Assembly: GCF_018986915.1 (NCBI RefSeq)
Contig: NZ_CP076723.1
Span: 1,769,501 to 1,833,500 of the forward strand
DNA from: Geomonas oryzisoli
GTDB taxonomy: Bacteria; Desulfobacterota; Desulfuromonadia; Geobacterales; Geobacteraceae
Direction of reading: 5' to 3'
Length of the DNA: 64,000 bases
Part shown: one piece after another, positions 56,703 to 64,000 of the stretch
Position numbering within the stretch: position 1 is the stretch's first letter
Layout: the number at the start of each line of letters is the position of its first letter
The notes under the pieces: generated by a model
Told to the model about the DNA's origin: nothing
The model's database searches: none
The model's input: only the letters and a program-made list of their open reading frames with translations
Translations under genes and position numbers: made by a program

Positions 56703-58682
56703 CTAGTGGCTTAACCTGAATATCCTCCCGAAGTTGGACGGAACGACTACTCTGACCGGCATAGATGGGTCGGAGACGTCCCTTTCGTAAGGCGCAGTGT
56801 TGTCATGTACTGCTTCTTTGACGGCGCCCTCCAGCACATCCACCCATTTACCGGCATGCCCAAAAGGGATGTCCATAGTGGCGTCTTGGTCCGAGAAGTT
56901 GACGGCGGTTATCAAAACCTCGTCATCCAGCCATCTCCGGTAGACCAGGGTCTTCTGGATGAAATTCTCGATTTCTTTCTTCGCGTTTTCACGAGGTCCT
57001 CTCAGGGCGCCATACTGAGTCCTGATGGCGCCCAGACAACGATACAGGGTGGTCAGTGGTAGCACTACTGGTGATCCTGAGAGTTCGTACTGGCTGTAGA
57101 AGTATTCCCAACAGATCGGCCTGGTGCCTCGAACCCTGCACTGACCGTCGTTTGGTAGCCCGTAGGCTTCCCTGAACTCCTCCCCCTCCCACAGCATCGG
57201 CGTTCCGACAGCTGTGAGCAAAGCGATCGCGTATGGCTGGAGTTTAGTCCAGTCCGGATCGCCGGGGTAGTCAAAGCCAGTGTCATCCCACTTCTTCCTC
57301 TTGTCGATCCGGTACATTAGGTGCGACTTGTCGTGGCAATTATTGTAGAGGATCGGCGAAACGGGGATCTCGTCACCGTCGACGTTCTTGGTGGTTTTGA
57401 CGGCTTCCCATCTTGAATCGGAGAGTAGCAGCTCGTTTAAATATGAGCCGTTTAGGCAGTCATATACGGCCATATCTGTGCTGGCATCAAATACGGTTTC
57501 TTCCCAGCAGCCGTTGATGGCGCTATTCGAGATCTGTGCAAGCTGATAAGACCCTTTGCTGAGGTCTTCAGCTATTTGGATAATATGCGAAATCCCGCTG
57601 GGGCCTTTAAACCTGTCGATGTTTTTGGAGAAGTGGTAGGTGTCCTTGGTAAGCTCCTGGAGAGATCTGAAGGTCGGACGATAGGAATCCCAGTCCGGGT
57701 AGCCATTGCGGTCCACGGAAGGACTCTTGTCAAGGAAGCCGTTGACGTGGTCGTATCTGAAGCCGTCGACATGGAATTCCTCGATCCAGTACCGGTTGAC
57801 TGCCGTATAGAACTCGATGGTCGAGCGCATCCTGAAATCACTTTTATGACCGAATCGTGAATATTCCGAAACGATGGGGTTATACGAGCGATGGAGCCCC
57901 GCAGCATCTGTGTATTCGTTGTCCCTCCAGAGATCGAAGAAACGGTCGTATCCTGCCTGGTAGTGGAACTGGCAGTCGGTGTGCGCATACACCATGTCGA
58001 GGATCACCGCTATACCCGCTTTGTGGCTCTCGTTCACCAAGTGCTTCAGCGCCTGTGGTCCGCCGTACCTCTCCTCGGGGCTGAAGTAAAACATCGGCAT
58101 GTAACCCCAGTTGCACTCATCATGGACACTCGTTACAGGCAGCAGTTCCAGCACGTTGACGCCCAGGCTGTTCAGGTAGGGAAGCCTGTCGACGATGCCA
58201 AGGAAGTTCCTGTTGAACTCGGCGACGTTTAATTCGTAGATGATCGCATCCCTGATGGAAGGGACCTTGAAAGCGGAGTCTGTCCACTGAAAGGGAGTCT
58301 GATCTGTGGCAAAGACTGAGAAGACCCCGCTCGAGGTTTCCCTGGCGCAGGGGTCACCAAGAAAAATGGAGCGCACGTCCCCGCCCCCCTTTTTGGCGGG
58401 GCCGGTGATCTCATAGCGGTAGAGATAGGTGGCTCCCGGCTTGATCGGCTGGGGAGCGCTTTCCCACAGCGATTGGTCGAGTTGTCCCCAGTTCCCGTCA
58501 GCCTGAGCCGGTTTCAGAGTGACGGCAGTAGACGGGACGTTTTTGTTGAACTGATCCTCTTTGGTTATGTACAGGACTCTGACGGAAAAAGCAGGCGAAA
58601 CGATGCTCGGCAGAAAAATGGAGAATGTGACAGTGCTCTGGGCCTTGTCGACCCGTGCTCCAACCTTCGATAGATCAAACAT
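56703..58682 (-). CDS. GH13 family alpha-glucan-active enzyme
   Basis: The 659-residue protein has an N-terminal beta-sandwich (residues 1-140, CBM48-like) and a GH13 barrel: AVILDMVYAHT (region I, near 235), EEFHVDGFRYDHVNGF (region II with the Asp nucleophile, near 310), HIIQIAEDLSKGSY (region III, Glu acid/base, near 370) and LYNNCHDKSH (region IV, transition-state Asp, near 445). A C-terminal beta domain ends the protein. The early KPGATYLYRYEI and GVNVLELLPV point to the branching-enzyme or trehalohydrolase-like subgroup; the exact activity is not determined. No signal peptide is visible. RBS AAAGGAGG. Confidence 0.88.
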   Translation of the reverse strand: MFDLSKVGARVDKAQSTVTFSIFLPSIVSPAFSVRVLYITKEDQFNKNVPSTAVTLKPAQADGNWGQLDQSLWESAPQPIKPGATYLYRYEITGPAKKGGGDVRSIFLGDPCARETSSGVFSVFATDQTPFQWTDSAFKVPSIRDAIIYELNVAEFNRNFLGIVDRLPYLNSLGVNVLELLPVTSVHDECNWGYMPMFYFSPEERYGGPQALKHLVNESHKAGIAVILDMVYAHTDCQFHYQAGYDRFFDLWRDNEYTDAAGLHRSYNPIVSEYSRFGHKSDFRMRSTIEFYTAVNRYWIEEFHVDGFRYDHVNGFLDKSPSVDRNGYPDWDSYRPTFRSLQELTKDTYHFSKNIDRFKGPSGISHIIQIAEDLSKGSYQLAQISNSAINGCWEETVFDASTDMAVYDCLNGSYLNELLLSDSRWEAVKTTKNVDGDEIPVSPILYNNCHDKSHLMYRIDKRKKWDDTGFDYPGDPDWTKLQPYAIALLTAVGTPMLWEGEEFREAYGLPNDGQCRVRGTRPICWEYFYSQYELSGSPVVLPLTTLYRCLGAIRTQYGALRGPRENAKKEIENFIQKTLVYRRWLDDEVLITAVNFSDQDATMDIPFGHAGKWVDVLEGAVKEAVHDNTAPYERDVSDPSMPVRVVVPSNFGRIFRLSH

Positions 58683-58719
58683 GCGTACCTCCTTTCCCTG
58701 TTGTTTGCGAAACGGAGGG

Positions 58720-58747
58720 AGTATATCACTACATGGGTCACGGTAAA
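58720..58747 (-). promoter_or_regulatory. Sigma-70 promoter of the GH13 gene
   Basis: On the minus strand TTTACC (58747-58742) and TATACT (58725-58720) are 16 bases apart, giving a start near 58713 and a leader of about 30 bases. Confidence 0.5.
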
Positions 58748-58891
58748 GTTAGACCAAGATGGAGCAGAGGGACGCACCTGATTGTCTGCCGGGACACTAT
58801 GGCAGTGGGCAACGCACAACTCATGGAAGGGATAAGCGAAAGAGGGGTGAAAGAGGAGGGGAGACGAAGACGGAGGAGGACGAACGCAGGA

Positions 58892-60268
58892 CTACAGCGG
58901 CATGCCGAGGCGGCGCATCTTTTCTACGAGGGTGGTGCGGTTGATGCTGAGCATGGCGGCGGCACGGGCTTTGACGCCGCCGGACAATTGCAGGGCTTCA
59001 CCGATCATGCGCTTCTCGATCTCGCTGATGGCCTGGACCATGTCGATGCCGGCGGGGGTGACGCTGACGGTGTGGTTGCCTTCCTGGTAGTTCTTGGCAA
59101 TGTTGGCGGGGAGATCGCGCAGGGTGATGACGTCACCTTCGGTGAGGGCGACGATCCGCTCCATGATGTTCTCCAACTCGCGCACGTTGCCGTTCCACGG
59201 ATAGGCCTCGAGGGCCTCGAGCGCTTCCTTGTCGAGATGCATGATGGGACGCTGCATGGAACGACAGTTCTTCTCCAGGAAATGCCGGGTGAGGGGAAGG
59301 ATGTCCTCGATCCGCTCGCGCAGGGGCGGGATCAGGACCGGGATGACGTTCAGCCGGTAGAAGAGGTCTTCGCGGAAGTTGCCGCGCGCAACTTCTTCCT
59401 CCAGGTTCACGTTGGTGGCGGAAACGACCCGCACGTCCAGTTTGATCTGCTTGTTGGAGCCGACGCGCTCGACTTCCTGCTCCTGCAGGACGCGCAACAG
59501 TTTGGTCTGCAGATGCATGGGGAGGGTGCCGATCTCGTCCAGGAAGATGGTGCCGTTGTTGGCGGCTTCGAATTTGCCCACCTTCTCCTTCACCGCGCCG
59601 GTGAAGGCTCCCTTCACGTGCCCGAACAGCTCGCTCTCGAGAAGGTTCTCAGGAATGGCGGAACAGTTCACGGCGATGAACGGTTTGTCCTTTCGGTTGC
59701 CGTTGAAATGGATCGCCTTGGCGACCAGCTCCTTGCCGGTGCCGGACTCACCCAGGATCAAGACGGTGGAGTCGGTCTTGATGATGCGCTTCATGCGTGA
59801 GAAGAGCTGCTGCATGGCCTGCGAGTTGCCGATGATGTTGGCGAACTCGTACTTGTCCTGCAACTGCTTCTTGAGATACACGTTCTCGCTTAACAGCTGC
59901 CCCTTTTCCACTGCCTTGTCGATGATGATGCGCAGCTCTTCGATGTTGAGGGGCTTGGTGATGTAGTCGTAGGCGCCTTTCTTCATCGCCTGGACGGCGG
60001 TTTCGGCGGAACCGTGGCCGGTGACCAGGATGACCTCGGTGCGCGGGGAATCCTGCTTTACCCGGGTCAGGATGTCGATGCCGTTCACGTCGGGCAGGAA
60101 CAGGTCGCTGATGACGATGTCGAACGGCTCGCCGGCCAGCAGGTCCAGACCCTCCTTGCCGCTGGAGCATCCCTTGATGGCAAAGCCGCTCGCCTTGAGC
60201 AGGATGAGCATCGCCTCGCGGCTGCCGTCGTCGTCTTCTATGAGCAGTATCTTGATGTTCGGTTTCAT
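58892..60268 (-). CDS. NtrC-family sigma-54 response regulator
   Basis: A 458-residue protein: receiver domain (residues 1-120) with acidic IEDDD and phosphoacceptor IVISDLFLPD (Asp at about 53), Thr in VTGHG and Lys in ITKPL; AAA+ domain with GESGTGKE, the sigma-54 loop GAFTGA and GTIFLDEIGTL; C-terminal Fis-type HTH (KARAAAMLSINRTTLVEKMRRLG). It activates sigma-54 promoters on phosphorylation by a histidine kinase that is not in the window. ATG 60268 gives the canonical start; ATG 60283 adds five residues. It is divergent from the slipin gene. A broken copy of its end lies at 56394. Confidence 0.95.
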   Translation of the reverse strand: MKPNIKILLIEDDDGSREAMLILLKASGFAIKGCSSGKEGLDLLAGEPFDIVISDLFLPDVNGIDILTRVKQDSPRTEVILVTGHGSAETAVQAMKKGAYDYITKPLNIEELRIIIDKAVEKGQLLSENVYLKKQLQDKYEFANIIGNSQAMQQLFSRMKRIIKTDSTVLILGESGTGKELVAKAIHFNGNRKDKPFIAVNCSAIPENLLESELFGHVKGAFTGAVKEKVGKFEAANNGTIFLDEIGTLPMHLQTKLLRVLQEQEVERVGSNKQIKLDVRVVSATNVNLEEEVARGNFREDLFYRLNVIPVLIPPLRERIEDILPLTRHFLEKNCRSMQRPIMHLDKEALEALEAYPWNGNVRELENIMERIVALTEGDVITLRDLPANIAKNYQEGNHTVSVTPAGIDMVQAISEIEKRMIGEALQLSGGVKARAAAMLSINRTTLVEKMRRLGMPL

Positions 60269-60335
60269 TCGGAAATTTCCCATAGTTAGAGATTTCTTCA
60301 ATAACATGGATGAGACGATTTGGCAATACGACAAT

Positions 60336-60363
60336 TTGACGTAAGGCCCTGTTTCGATATACT
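60336..60363 (+). promoter_or_regulatory. Sigma-70 promoter of the slipin gene
   Basis: TTGACG (60336-60341) and TATACT (60358-60363) are 16 bases apart, 46 bases before the slipin ATG. Confidence 0.6.
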
Positions 60364-60409
60364 TGGGCGGGTTTTTTAGCTTTAATAAGAGCTGTAAAGG
60401 GAGGGAATC

Positions 60410-61171
60410 ATGAATGTCGTGAACCTGTTTCCGGTCCTGGTGGTCCTGTTTCTGATAGTGGCGTTTCTCGCCAATGCCATCCGCATTCTCCCCGAGTACG
60501 AAAGGGGGGTGCTGTTCCGTCTCGGGCGGGTCAAGAAGGTGCGCGGGCCGGGCCTCGTGCTCATCATCCCGGGGATCGACCGGCTGGTGCGGGTCTCGCT
60601 GCGCATCGTGGCCATGGACGTTCCCTCCCAGGACGTGATCACCCACGACAACGTCACCGTCAAGGTCTCCGCGGTGATCTACTTCCGCGTCATCGACGCG
60701 GTGCGGGCGGTGGTCGAGATGGAGAACTACCTCTATGCGACCAGCCAGCTCTCCCAGACTACGCTCAGAAGTGTGCTGGGGCAGGTGGACCTGGACGAGC
60801 TCCTCGCCAACAGGGAGAAGATCAACCAGGAGCTCCAGGAGATCCTGGACCGGCAGACCGAGCCGTGGGGGGTGAAGGTATCCACGGTCGAGGTGAAGAA
60901 TATCGACCTGCCGCAGGAAATGCAGCGGGCGATCGCCAGGCAGGCGGAGGCGGAGCGCGAGCGGCGCGCCAAGGTCATCCACGCCGAGGGGGAACTGCAG
61001 GCTTCCGAAAAGCTGGCCCAGGCGGCGACGGTGATGGGGAACGAGCCGATGTCGCTGCAGCTGCGCTACCTGCAGACGCTGACGGAGATCGCGGCGGAGA
61101 AGAACTCCACTACCATATTCCCGGTGCCTATCGACTTGATCAAGATCTTCATCGATCGGACGGGGAAGTAG
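60410..61171 (+). CDS. Slipin (SPFH/stomatin-like protein)
   Basis: A 253-residue protein with an N-terminal membrane helix (residues 5-25), [33 protein letters not shown], the SPFH/PHB core ([24 protein letters not shown]) and a C-terminal helical oligomerisation region ([36 protein letters not shown]). Slipins form membrane microdomain scaffolds and usually pair with an NfeD protein, which is not adjacent here. RBS AAGGGAGGG precedes the ATG. Confidence 0.93.
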   Translation: MNVVNLFPVLVVLFLIVAFLANAIRILPEYERGVLFRLGRVKKVRGPGLVLIIPGIDRLVRVSLRIVAMDVPSQDVITHDNVTVKVSAVIYFRVIDAVRAVVEMENYLYATSQLSQTTLRSVLGQVDLDELLANREKINQELQEILDRQTEPWGVKVSTVEVKNIDLPQEMQRAIARQAEAERERRAKVIHAEGELQASEKLAQAATVMGNEPMSLQLRYLQTLTEIAAEKNSTTIFPVPIDLIKIFIDRTGK

Positions 61172-61178
61172 TGGGGAA

Positions 61179-61283
61179 GGGACTGGCTCCGTTAGGTGCC
61201 TGTCCCTTTGTGCAGCTGAGCGCTCCACTCTCAGCGGGCTTTGCAAGCCCGAAGGGGACAGGCACCTTGCGGAGCCAGTCCCC
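61179..61283. repeat. Paired inverted copies of the GGGGACTGG palindrome
   Basis: One copy (61179-61206) and an inverted copy (61254-61283) flank a 47-base centre with its own GGGCTT/AAGCCC arms, so the whole 105 bases can form one long hairpin. It lies just after the slipin stop and may terminate or stabilise its transcript. The same unit is found at 14412 in narG and at 63599. Confidence 0.85.
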
Positions 61284-61387
61284 TCCTCCGGTGGAGGGCT
61301 CGGTAGCCGCAAGCTTGACTATGACCTGACGATGTGAGACATTGGCGCCATCTTATTTTTAGCTGACAAAGGCATGGTTACGGCAGC

Positions 61388-62128
61388 ATGGACCTGAAAG
61401 AGGCACAGACGGGCAACCTGATCAGACACCCATGGGAAACCTCTCGGCTTGATGCCTTGCAGGAGATTCTCTCGGAGTTCCTGACTCCGGGAATGCGGGT
61501 CCTTGATATAGGTTGCGGCGACGGTTTCGTCGCCGAGAGTCTTTGCAAAGAGATGCCAGGTATAAAGATCACTGCCGTAGATACTCACCTTTCCGATGAA
61601 CAGGTGCGTAACTTCACGGTGAACAAGGCCGAAATCTCGTTCCGGAAGGAGTTGCCCGAACAGGGGCGCTTCGACCTGGCCCTGCTTTTGGACGTGCTCG
61701 AACATATCGAGGAGGACGCCCCTTTTCTAAAGAACGTGGTGCACCGTTACCTCGCTTCCAAGGGGCTGGTGCTTGTAACGGTGCCGGCTTTTCAAGGCCT
61801 CTTCAGCTGCCACGACACCTTCCTGGGGCACTACCGGCGCTACAGCCTGCCGCAGTTGCTGCATCTTGTCGAAGGGGCCGGGCTGAAGGTGCGGCGCTCG
61901 GGCTACCTTTTTTCCACCTTGCTTCTGCCTAAACTGGTGCTCTTCAAACTGCTCGCGCCGGCCGATGCCCCTGGCGGGGTAGGGCAATGGAGCAGGGGGG
62001 CGCTGATCACTTCCCTGGTTCACCTGGTGTTGAAGCTCGACAACAAACTGCTCTTTGCCGCTGGCAGGTTGGGTATAAAGATACCCGGCCTCACAGGATG
62101 GGTGCTGTGCGAAAAACAAGGATCGTAA
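61388..62128 (+). CDS. Class I SAM-dependent methyltransferase
   Basis: A 246-residue protein with MRVLDIGCGDGFVAESLCKEM (motif I) near residue 37, FDLALLLDVLEHIEEDAPFL near 98 and LVLVTVPAFQGLFSCHD near 125, the pattern of Methyltransf_11/23 enzymes. A hydrophobic stretch near residues 180-195 suggests membrane association. The following GT2 gene overlaps its end by 31 bases. Such MT-GT pairs commonly act on lipid-linked or surface glycans. Confidence 0.88.
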   Translation: MDLKEAQTGNLIRHPWETSRLDALQEILSEFLTPGMRVLDIGCGDGFVAESLCKEMPGIKITAVDTHLSDEQVRNFTVNKAEISFRKELPEQGRFDLALLLDVLEHIEEDAPFLKNVVHRYLASKGLVLVTVPAFQGLFSCHDTFLGHYRRYSLPQLLHLVEGAGLKVRRSGYLFSTLLLPKLVLFKLLAPADAPGGVGQWSRGALITSLVHLVLKLDNKLLFAAGRLGIKIPGLTGWVLCEKQGS

Positions 62129-62913
62129 TCCCCTGTTACAACGAGTCGCAGCGCCTCCTGCCGCAGGCTTTCCTATCAGCCCTGCATAACGATCCCTCTT
62201 TGTCTTTCCTCTTTGTCAACGACGGCAGCACTGACAGTACGCTGCAGGTACTGAACTCCATCAGGGATAAATATCCGGCGCAGGTCGACGTACTCGATCT
62301 GGAGACCAACTGCGGCAAGGCCGAGGCGGTGAGGCGCGGGGTCCTGGAGGCCAGCGAGGGGCCGTTTCAATACGTGGGGTATTGGGATGCCGACCTGGCA
62401 ACGCCGCTGGACGCGATCGACGAGTTCTGCGCGGTGCTGGATAAACGCCAGGTCGATGCGGTGCTGGGATCGCGGGTCCGCCTGCTGGGGAGAAGGATCA
62501 AGCGCAGGCCGGTGAGACACTACCTGGGCAGGATATTCGCCACCTGCGCTTCCGTACTGCTCGGCATGAACATCTATGACACCCAGTGCGGCGCGAAGAT
62601 CTTCCGCAACTCGACGGCGTTGCACATGGTCTTCGCCTCGCCGTTCAAGGTGAGCTGGATTTTCGACGTGGAGATGCTGGCCAGGTTCCCACTGGTGCTG
62701 GATGCATCCTGTGCCGAAGTAAGCGCCAACTGGGTGGAGTTCCCGCTGCACGAATGGCAGGACGTCAAGGGGTCGAAGCTGCGCGGCACGGATTACTTCA
62801 AGGCTCTCGCGGAGTTCGGCACGCTGTTTTTCTTCCTCAAAACCCCGGTCCGCAAGGCCTACCGACGCTACCTGCAGGGGGGAGGCAGCCGCCCGGCAGA
62901 CTCCCGCACCTGA
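62098..62913 (+). CDS. GT2 glycosyltransferase (DPM1-like)
   Basis: This 271-residue enzyme has KTRIVIPCYNESQRLLPQAF, VNDGSTDST and GYWDADLATPLDAIDEF, the GT2 motifs with DxD near residue 97. It then has RRIKRRPVRHYLGRIFATCASVLLG and DTQCGAKIFR, features of the family that makes polyprenyl-phosphate sugars (compare AglJ, DPM1 and GtrB). The start is ATG 62098, inside the preceding gene; a GTG at 62107 is possible. It ends 125 bases before ferritin. Confidence 0.88.
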   Translation: MGAVRKTRIVIPCYNESQRLLPQAFLSALHNDPSLSFLFVNDGSTDSTLQVLNSIRDKYPAQVDVLDLETNCGKAEAVRRGVLEASEGPFQYVGYWDADLATPLDAIDEFCAVLDKRQVDAVLGSRVRLLGRRIKRRPVRHYLGRIFATCASVLLGMNIYDTQCGAKIFRNSTALHMVFASPFKVSWIFDVEMLARFPLVLDASCAEVSANWVEFPLHEWQDVKGSKLRGTDYFKALAEFGTLFFFLKTPVRKAYRRYLQGGGSRPADSRT

Positions 62914-63038
62914 CCGACACTCCCTGCTTCGCGTATACCTTGCTTGCCAACGGCACAGCCTTGGGTAACATAGTACGTGCATGACAAAGAGCGAATAGAA
63001 AAGACCACGTGCTATTTGATTACAAGGAGGAACACCTG

Positions 63039-63557
63039 ATGCTGACCGACAAGCTGTGCACCGCTCTCAACAAACAACTCAACAACGAACTTTACTCTGC
63101 CTATCTCTACCTTTCCATGTCTTCCTATGCCTCTTCCATCGGCCTCAAAGGCAGCGCCAACTGGTTCATGGTTCAGTACCAGGAGGAGATGGTTCATGCC
63201 ATGAAGTTTTACAACTATATCAACAGCCGCGGCGAGCACGTGAAGCTGCAGGCGATCGACGCTCCCCCCGCCGAATTCAAGAACCTTTTGGACATGTTCG
63301 AGCAGACCCTGAAGCACGAATTGACCATCACCGCCTCGATCAACGAGCTCACCGACTTGGCCCTCTCCGAAAAGGACCACGCCACCAACATCTTCCTGCA
63401 GTGGTTCGTAACGGAGCAGATCGAGGAGGAGGAGAACGACCGGGACATCATCGGCAAGCTGAAGCTGATCGGGGACAACGGGCAGGGGCTTTTGATGCTG
63501 GACAACGAGCTGGCGACCAGGGTCTTCGTGCCGCCGCCGACGACTGCGGCACCGTAG
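63039..63557 (+). CDS. ftnA: Ferritin
   Basis: A 172-residue four-helix iron-storage protein starting MLTDKLCTALNKQLNNELYSAYLYLSMSSYASS. The ferroxidase ligands are visible: Glu near residue 17 (NNELYSA), Glu and His in QEEMVHAMKF, and Glu94 and Glu127 region (WFVTEQIEEEEN). It oxidises Fe(II) and stores Fe(III) in a 24-mer, useful in a metal-reducing anaerobe. The ATG at 63039 follows AAGGAGGAACACCTG; an upstream ATG would add ten unrelated residues. Confidence 0.95.
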   Translation: MLTDKLCTALNKQLNNELYSAYLYLSMSSYASSIGLKGSANWFMVQYQEEMVHAMKFYNYINSRGEHVKLQAIDAPPAEFKNLLDMFEQTLKHELTITASINELTDLALSEKDHATNIFLQWFVTEQIEEEENDRDIIGKLKLIGDNGQGLLMLDNELATRVFVPPPTTAAP

Positions 63558-63558
63558 G

Positions 63559-63625
63559 AAATCCCCCCCGTCCCCCTTTGACAAGGGGGGGGCATGAGGG
63601 GGACTGGCTCCGCAGGTGCCTGTCC
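63559..63625. repeat. Two adjacent dispersed repeats after ferritin
   Basis: A C-run/G-run copy (63559-63594, inverted relative to 42795) is joined directly to a GGGGACTGG palindrome copy (63599-63625). Their abutment shows that different repeat families accumulate at the same site. Confidence 0.75.
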
Positions 63626-63720
63626 TCTTAGTGCTTGGGTTTCGCAAGGGGGGACGTGAGGCGCGTTCGGTGGGGCGTGGACCACATGGTCGCAGCTTCC
63701 ACACACTTTTCGAAACAATT

Positions 63721-63753
63721 AAAAAGGGCCCGTTGCTACGGGCCCTTTTTTTA
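63721..63753. terminator. Bidirectional rho-independent terminator
   Basis: AAAAAGGGCCCG-TTGCTA-CGGGCCCTTTTTTT: a strong GC stem with A run on one side and T run on the other. It lies between convergent ferritin and PpiC genes. Confidence 0.9.
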
Positions 63754-63774
63754 TCGCGATGAAAGTTTATAGAA

Positions 63775-64000
63775 CTAGTTCTTCTCGATCTTGGCGGTCT
63801 TCTTCAGCTGCTCTACCAGGGTGGTGACTTCCTGCTGCACTTTCTGACGCTTCAGGAAGTCGGCAATCTTGTCCTTCACGTTCTCGAACTTCTCGGCACC
63901 CGCTTCCTGCTTGTCGGTCACTTTGATGATGTGATAACCGAACTCGGACTCGACTACGCCGCTTACTTCGCCCTTCTTGAGACCAAAGGCTGCTTTCTCG
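63775..64000 (-). CDS. PpiC-type peptidyl-prolyl isomerase, 3' part
   Basis: The minus-strand frame is open from the window edge to a TAG at 63777-63775. It reads ...AFGLKKGEVSGVVESEFGYHIIKVTDK, the end of a parvulin/rotamase domain with the FGYHIIKV signature, followed by a helical Lys-rich tail ending TAKIEKN. Relatives are periplasmic folding factors that isomerise prolyl bonds (SurA/PpiC group). The start and any signal peptide are beyond the window. Confidence 0.85.
   Translation of the reverse strand, partial: EKAAFGLKKGEVSGVVESEFGYHIIKVTDKQEAGAEKFENVKDKIADFLKRQKVQQEVTTLVEQLKKTAKIEKN

Noticed and set aside
60410-61312. Upstream extension of the response-regulator frame to 806 residues
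   Set aside because: The extra part is antisense to the slipin gene and has no domain; the receiver domain starts normally at 60268.

Overview
The window reads as a chromosome segment of a GC-rich, anaerobically respiring Desulfuromonadales bacterium, most likely a member of the Geobacteraceae (Geobacter/Geomonas/Citrifermentans type). The grounds are a c-type-cytochrome-linked respiratory nitrate reductase operon, a GSU3473-like small protein, a PilZ plus sigma-54 regulator next to a Tad/Flp pilus locus, and several families of GC-rich dispersed palindromes. The assignment is inference from gene content; no rRNA or tRNA gene was seen.

Layout. (1) 1-7 kb, surface-glycan genes: an FkbM-like methyltransferase end, a glycosyltransferase, and two paralogous cassettes of a small one-TM protein overlapping a large GT-C-like membrane protein, with a GT2 enzyme between them and uppP after them. 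This fits undecaprenyl-phosphate-linked sugar transfer. (2) 7.0-16.4 kb, anaerobic respiration: a hemerythrin-like protein with an FNR-type promoter, then a minus-strand operon diheme cytochrome c - narG - narH - narJ - narI - narK, also behind an FNR-type box. (3) 16.6-19.4 kb: a conserved uncharacterised protein, a three-gene remnant or miniature of an extracellular contractile injection system (eCIS) locus, a structured non-coding stretch and a 65-aa protein. (4) 19.6-35.1 kb, Tad/Flp pilus: a MoxR-like AAA ATPase with a GspE-type N-domain, a divergent PilZ-sigma-54 activator, a regulatory region with four helically phased repeats, a sigma-54 promoter and a sigma-70 promoter, two Flp pilins, TadE, CpaB, CpaC, TadG, TadZ, TadA, TadB, TadC, a 27-aa membrane microprotein, an Ig-repeat lipoprotein, a beta-barrel protein and a DUF192 protein. 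No TadV/CpaA peptidase and no TadD are present.

(5) 35.2-43.6 kb: a second set of polytopic membrane proteins, GT2 and methyltransferase, an 868-aa TolA-like protein with a very long charged helix, and a thioesterase. (6) 43.8-49.6 kb: mixed accessory genes, a 21-bp minisatellite of about 23 units, an orphan PulE/GspE ATPase, and a toxin remnant beside an intact antitoxin. (7) 49.6-56.4 kb: an AT-richer island of minus-strand, mostly unknown genes (an MBL-fold hydrolase, a YkgJ-type Cys-cluster protein, a possible HEPN-like protein) carrying two direct-repeat families. It ends at a decayed copy of the 3' end of the response-regulator gene that lies 2.5 kb further on. (8) 56.7-64 kb: a GH13 glycosidase, an NtrC-family response regulator, a slipin, a methyltransferase/GT2 pair, ferritin, and the 3' end of a PpiC-type isomerase gene.

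The most informative non-coding signals are two FNR-type promoters of identical geometry, the sigma-54 control region of the pilin genes, a dispersed palindrome inserted in frame in narG, the 21-bp tandem array, and the hairpin repeats of the island.
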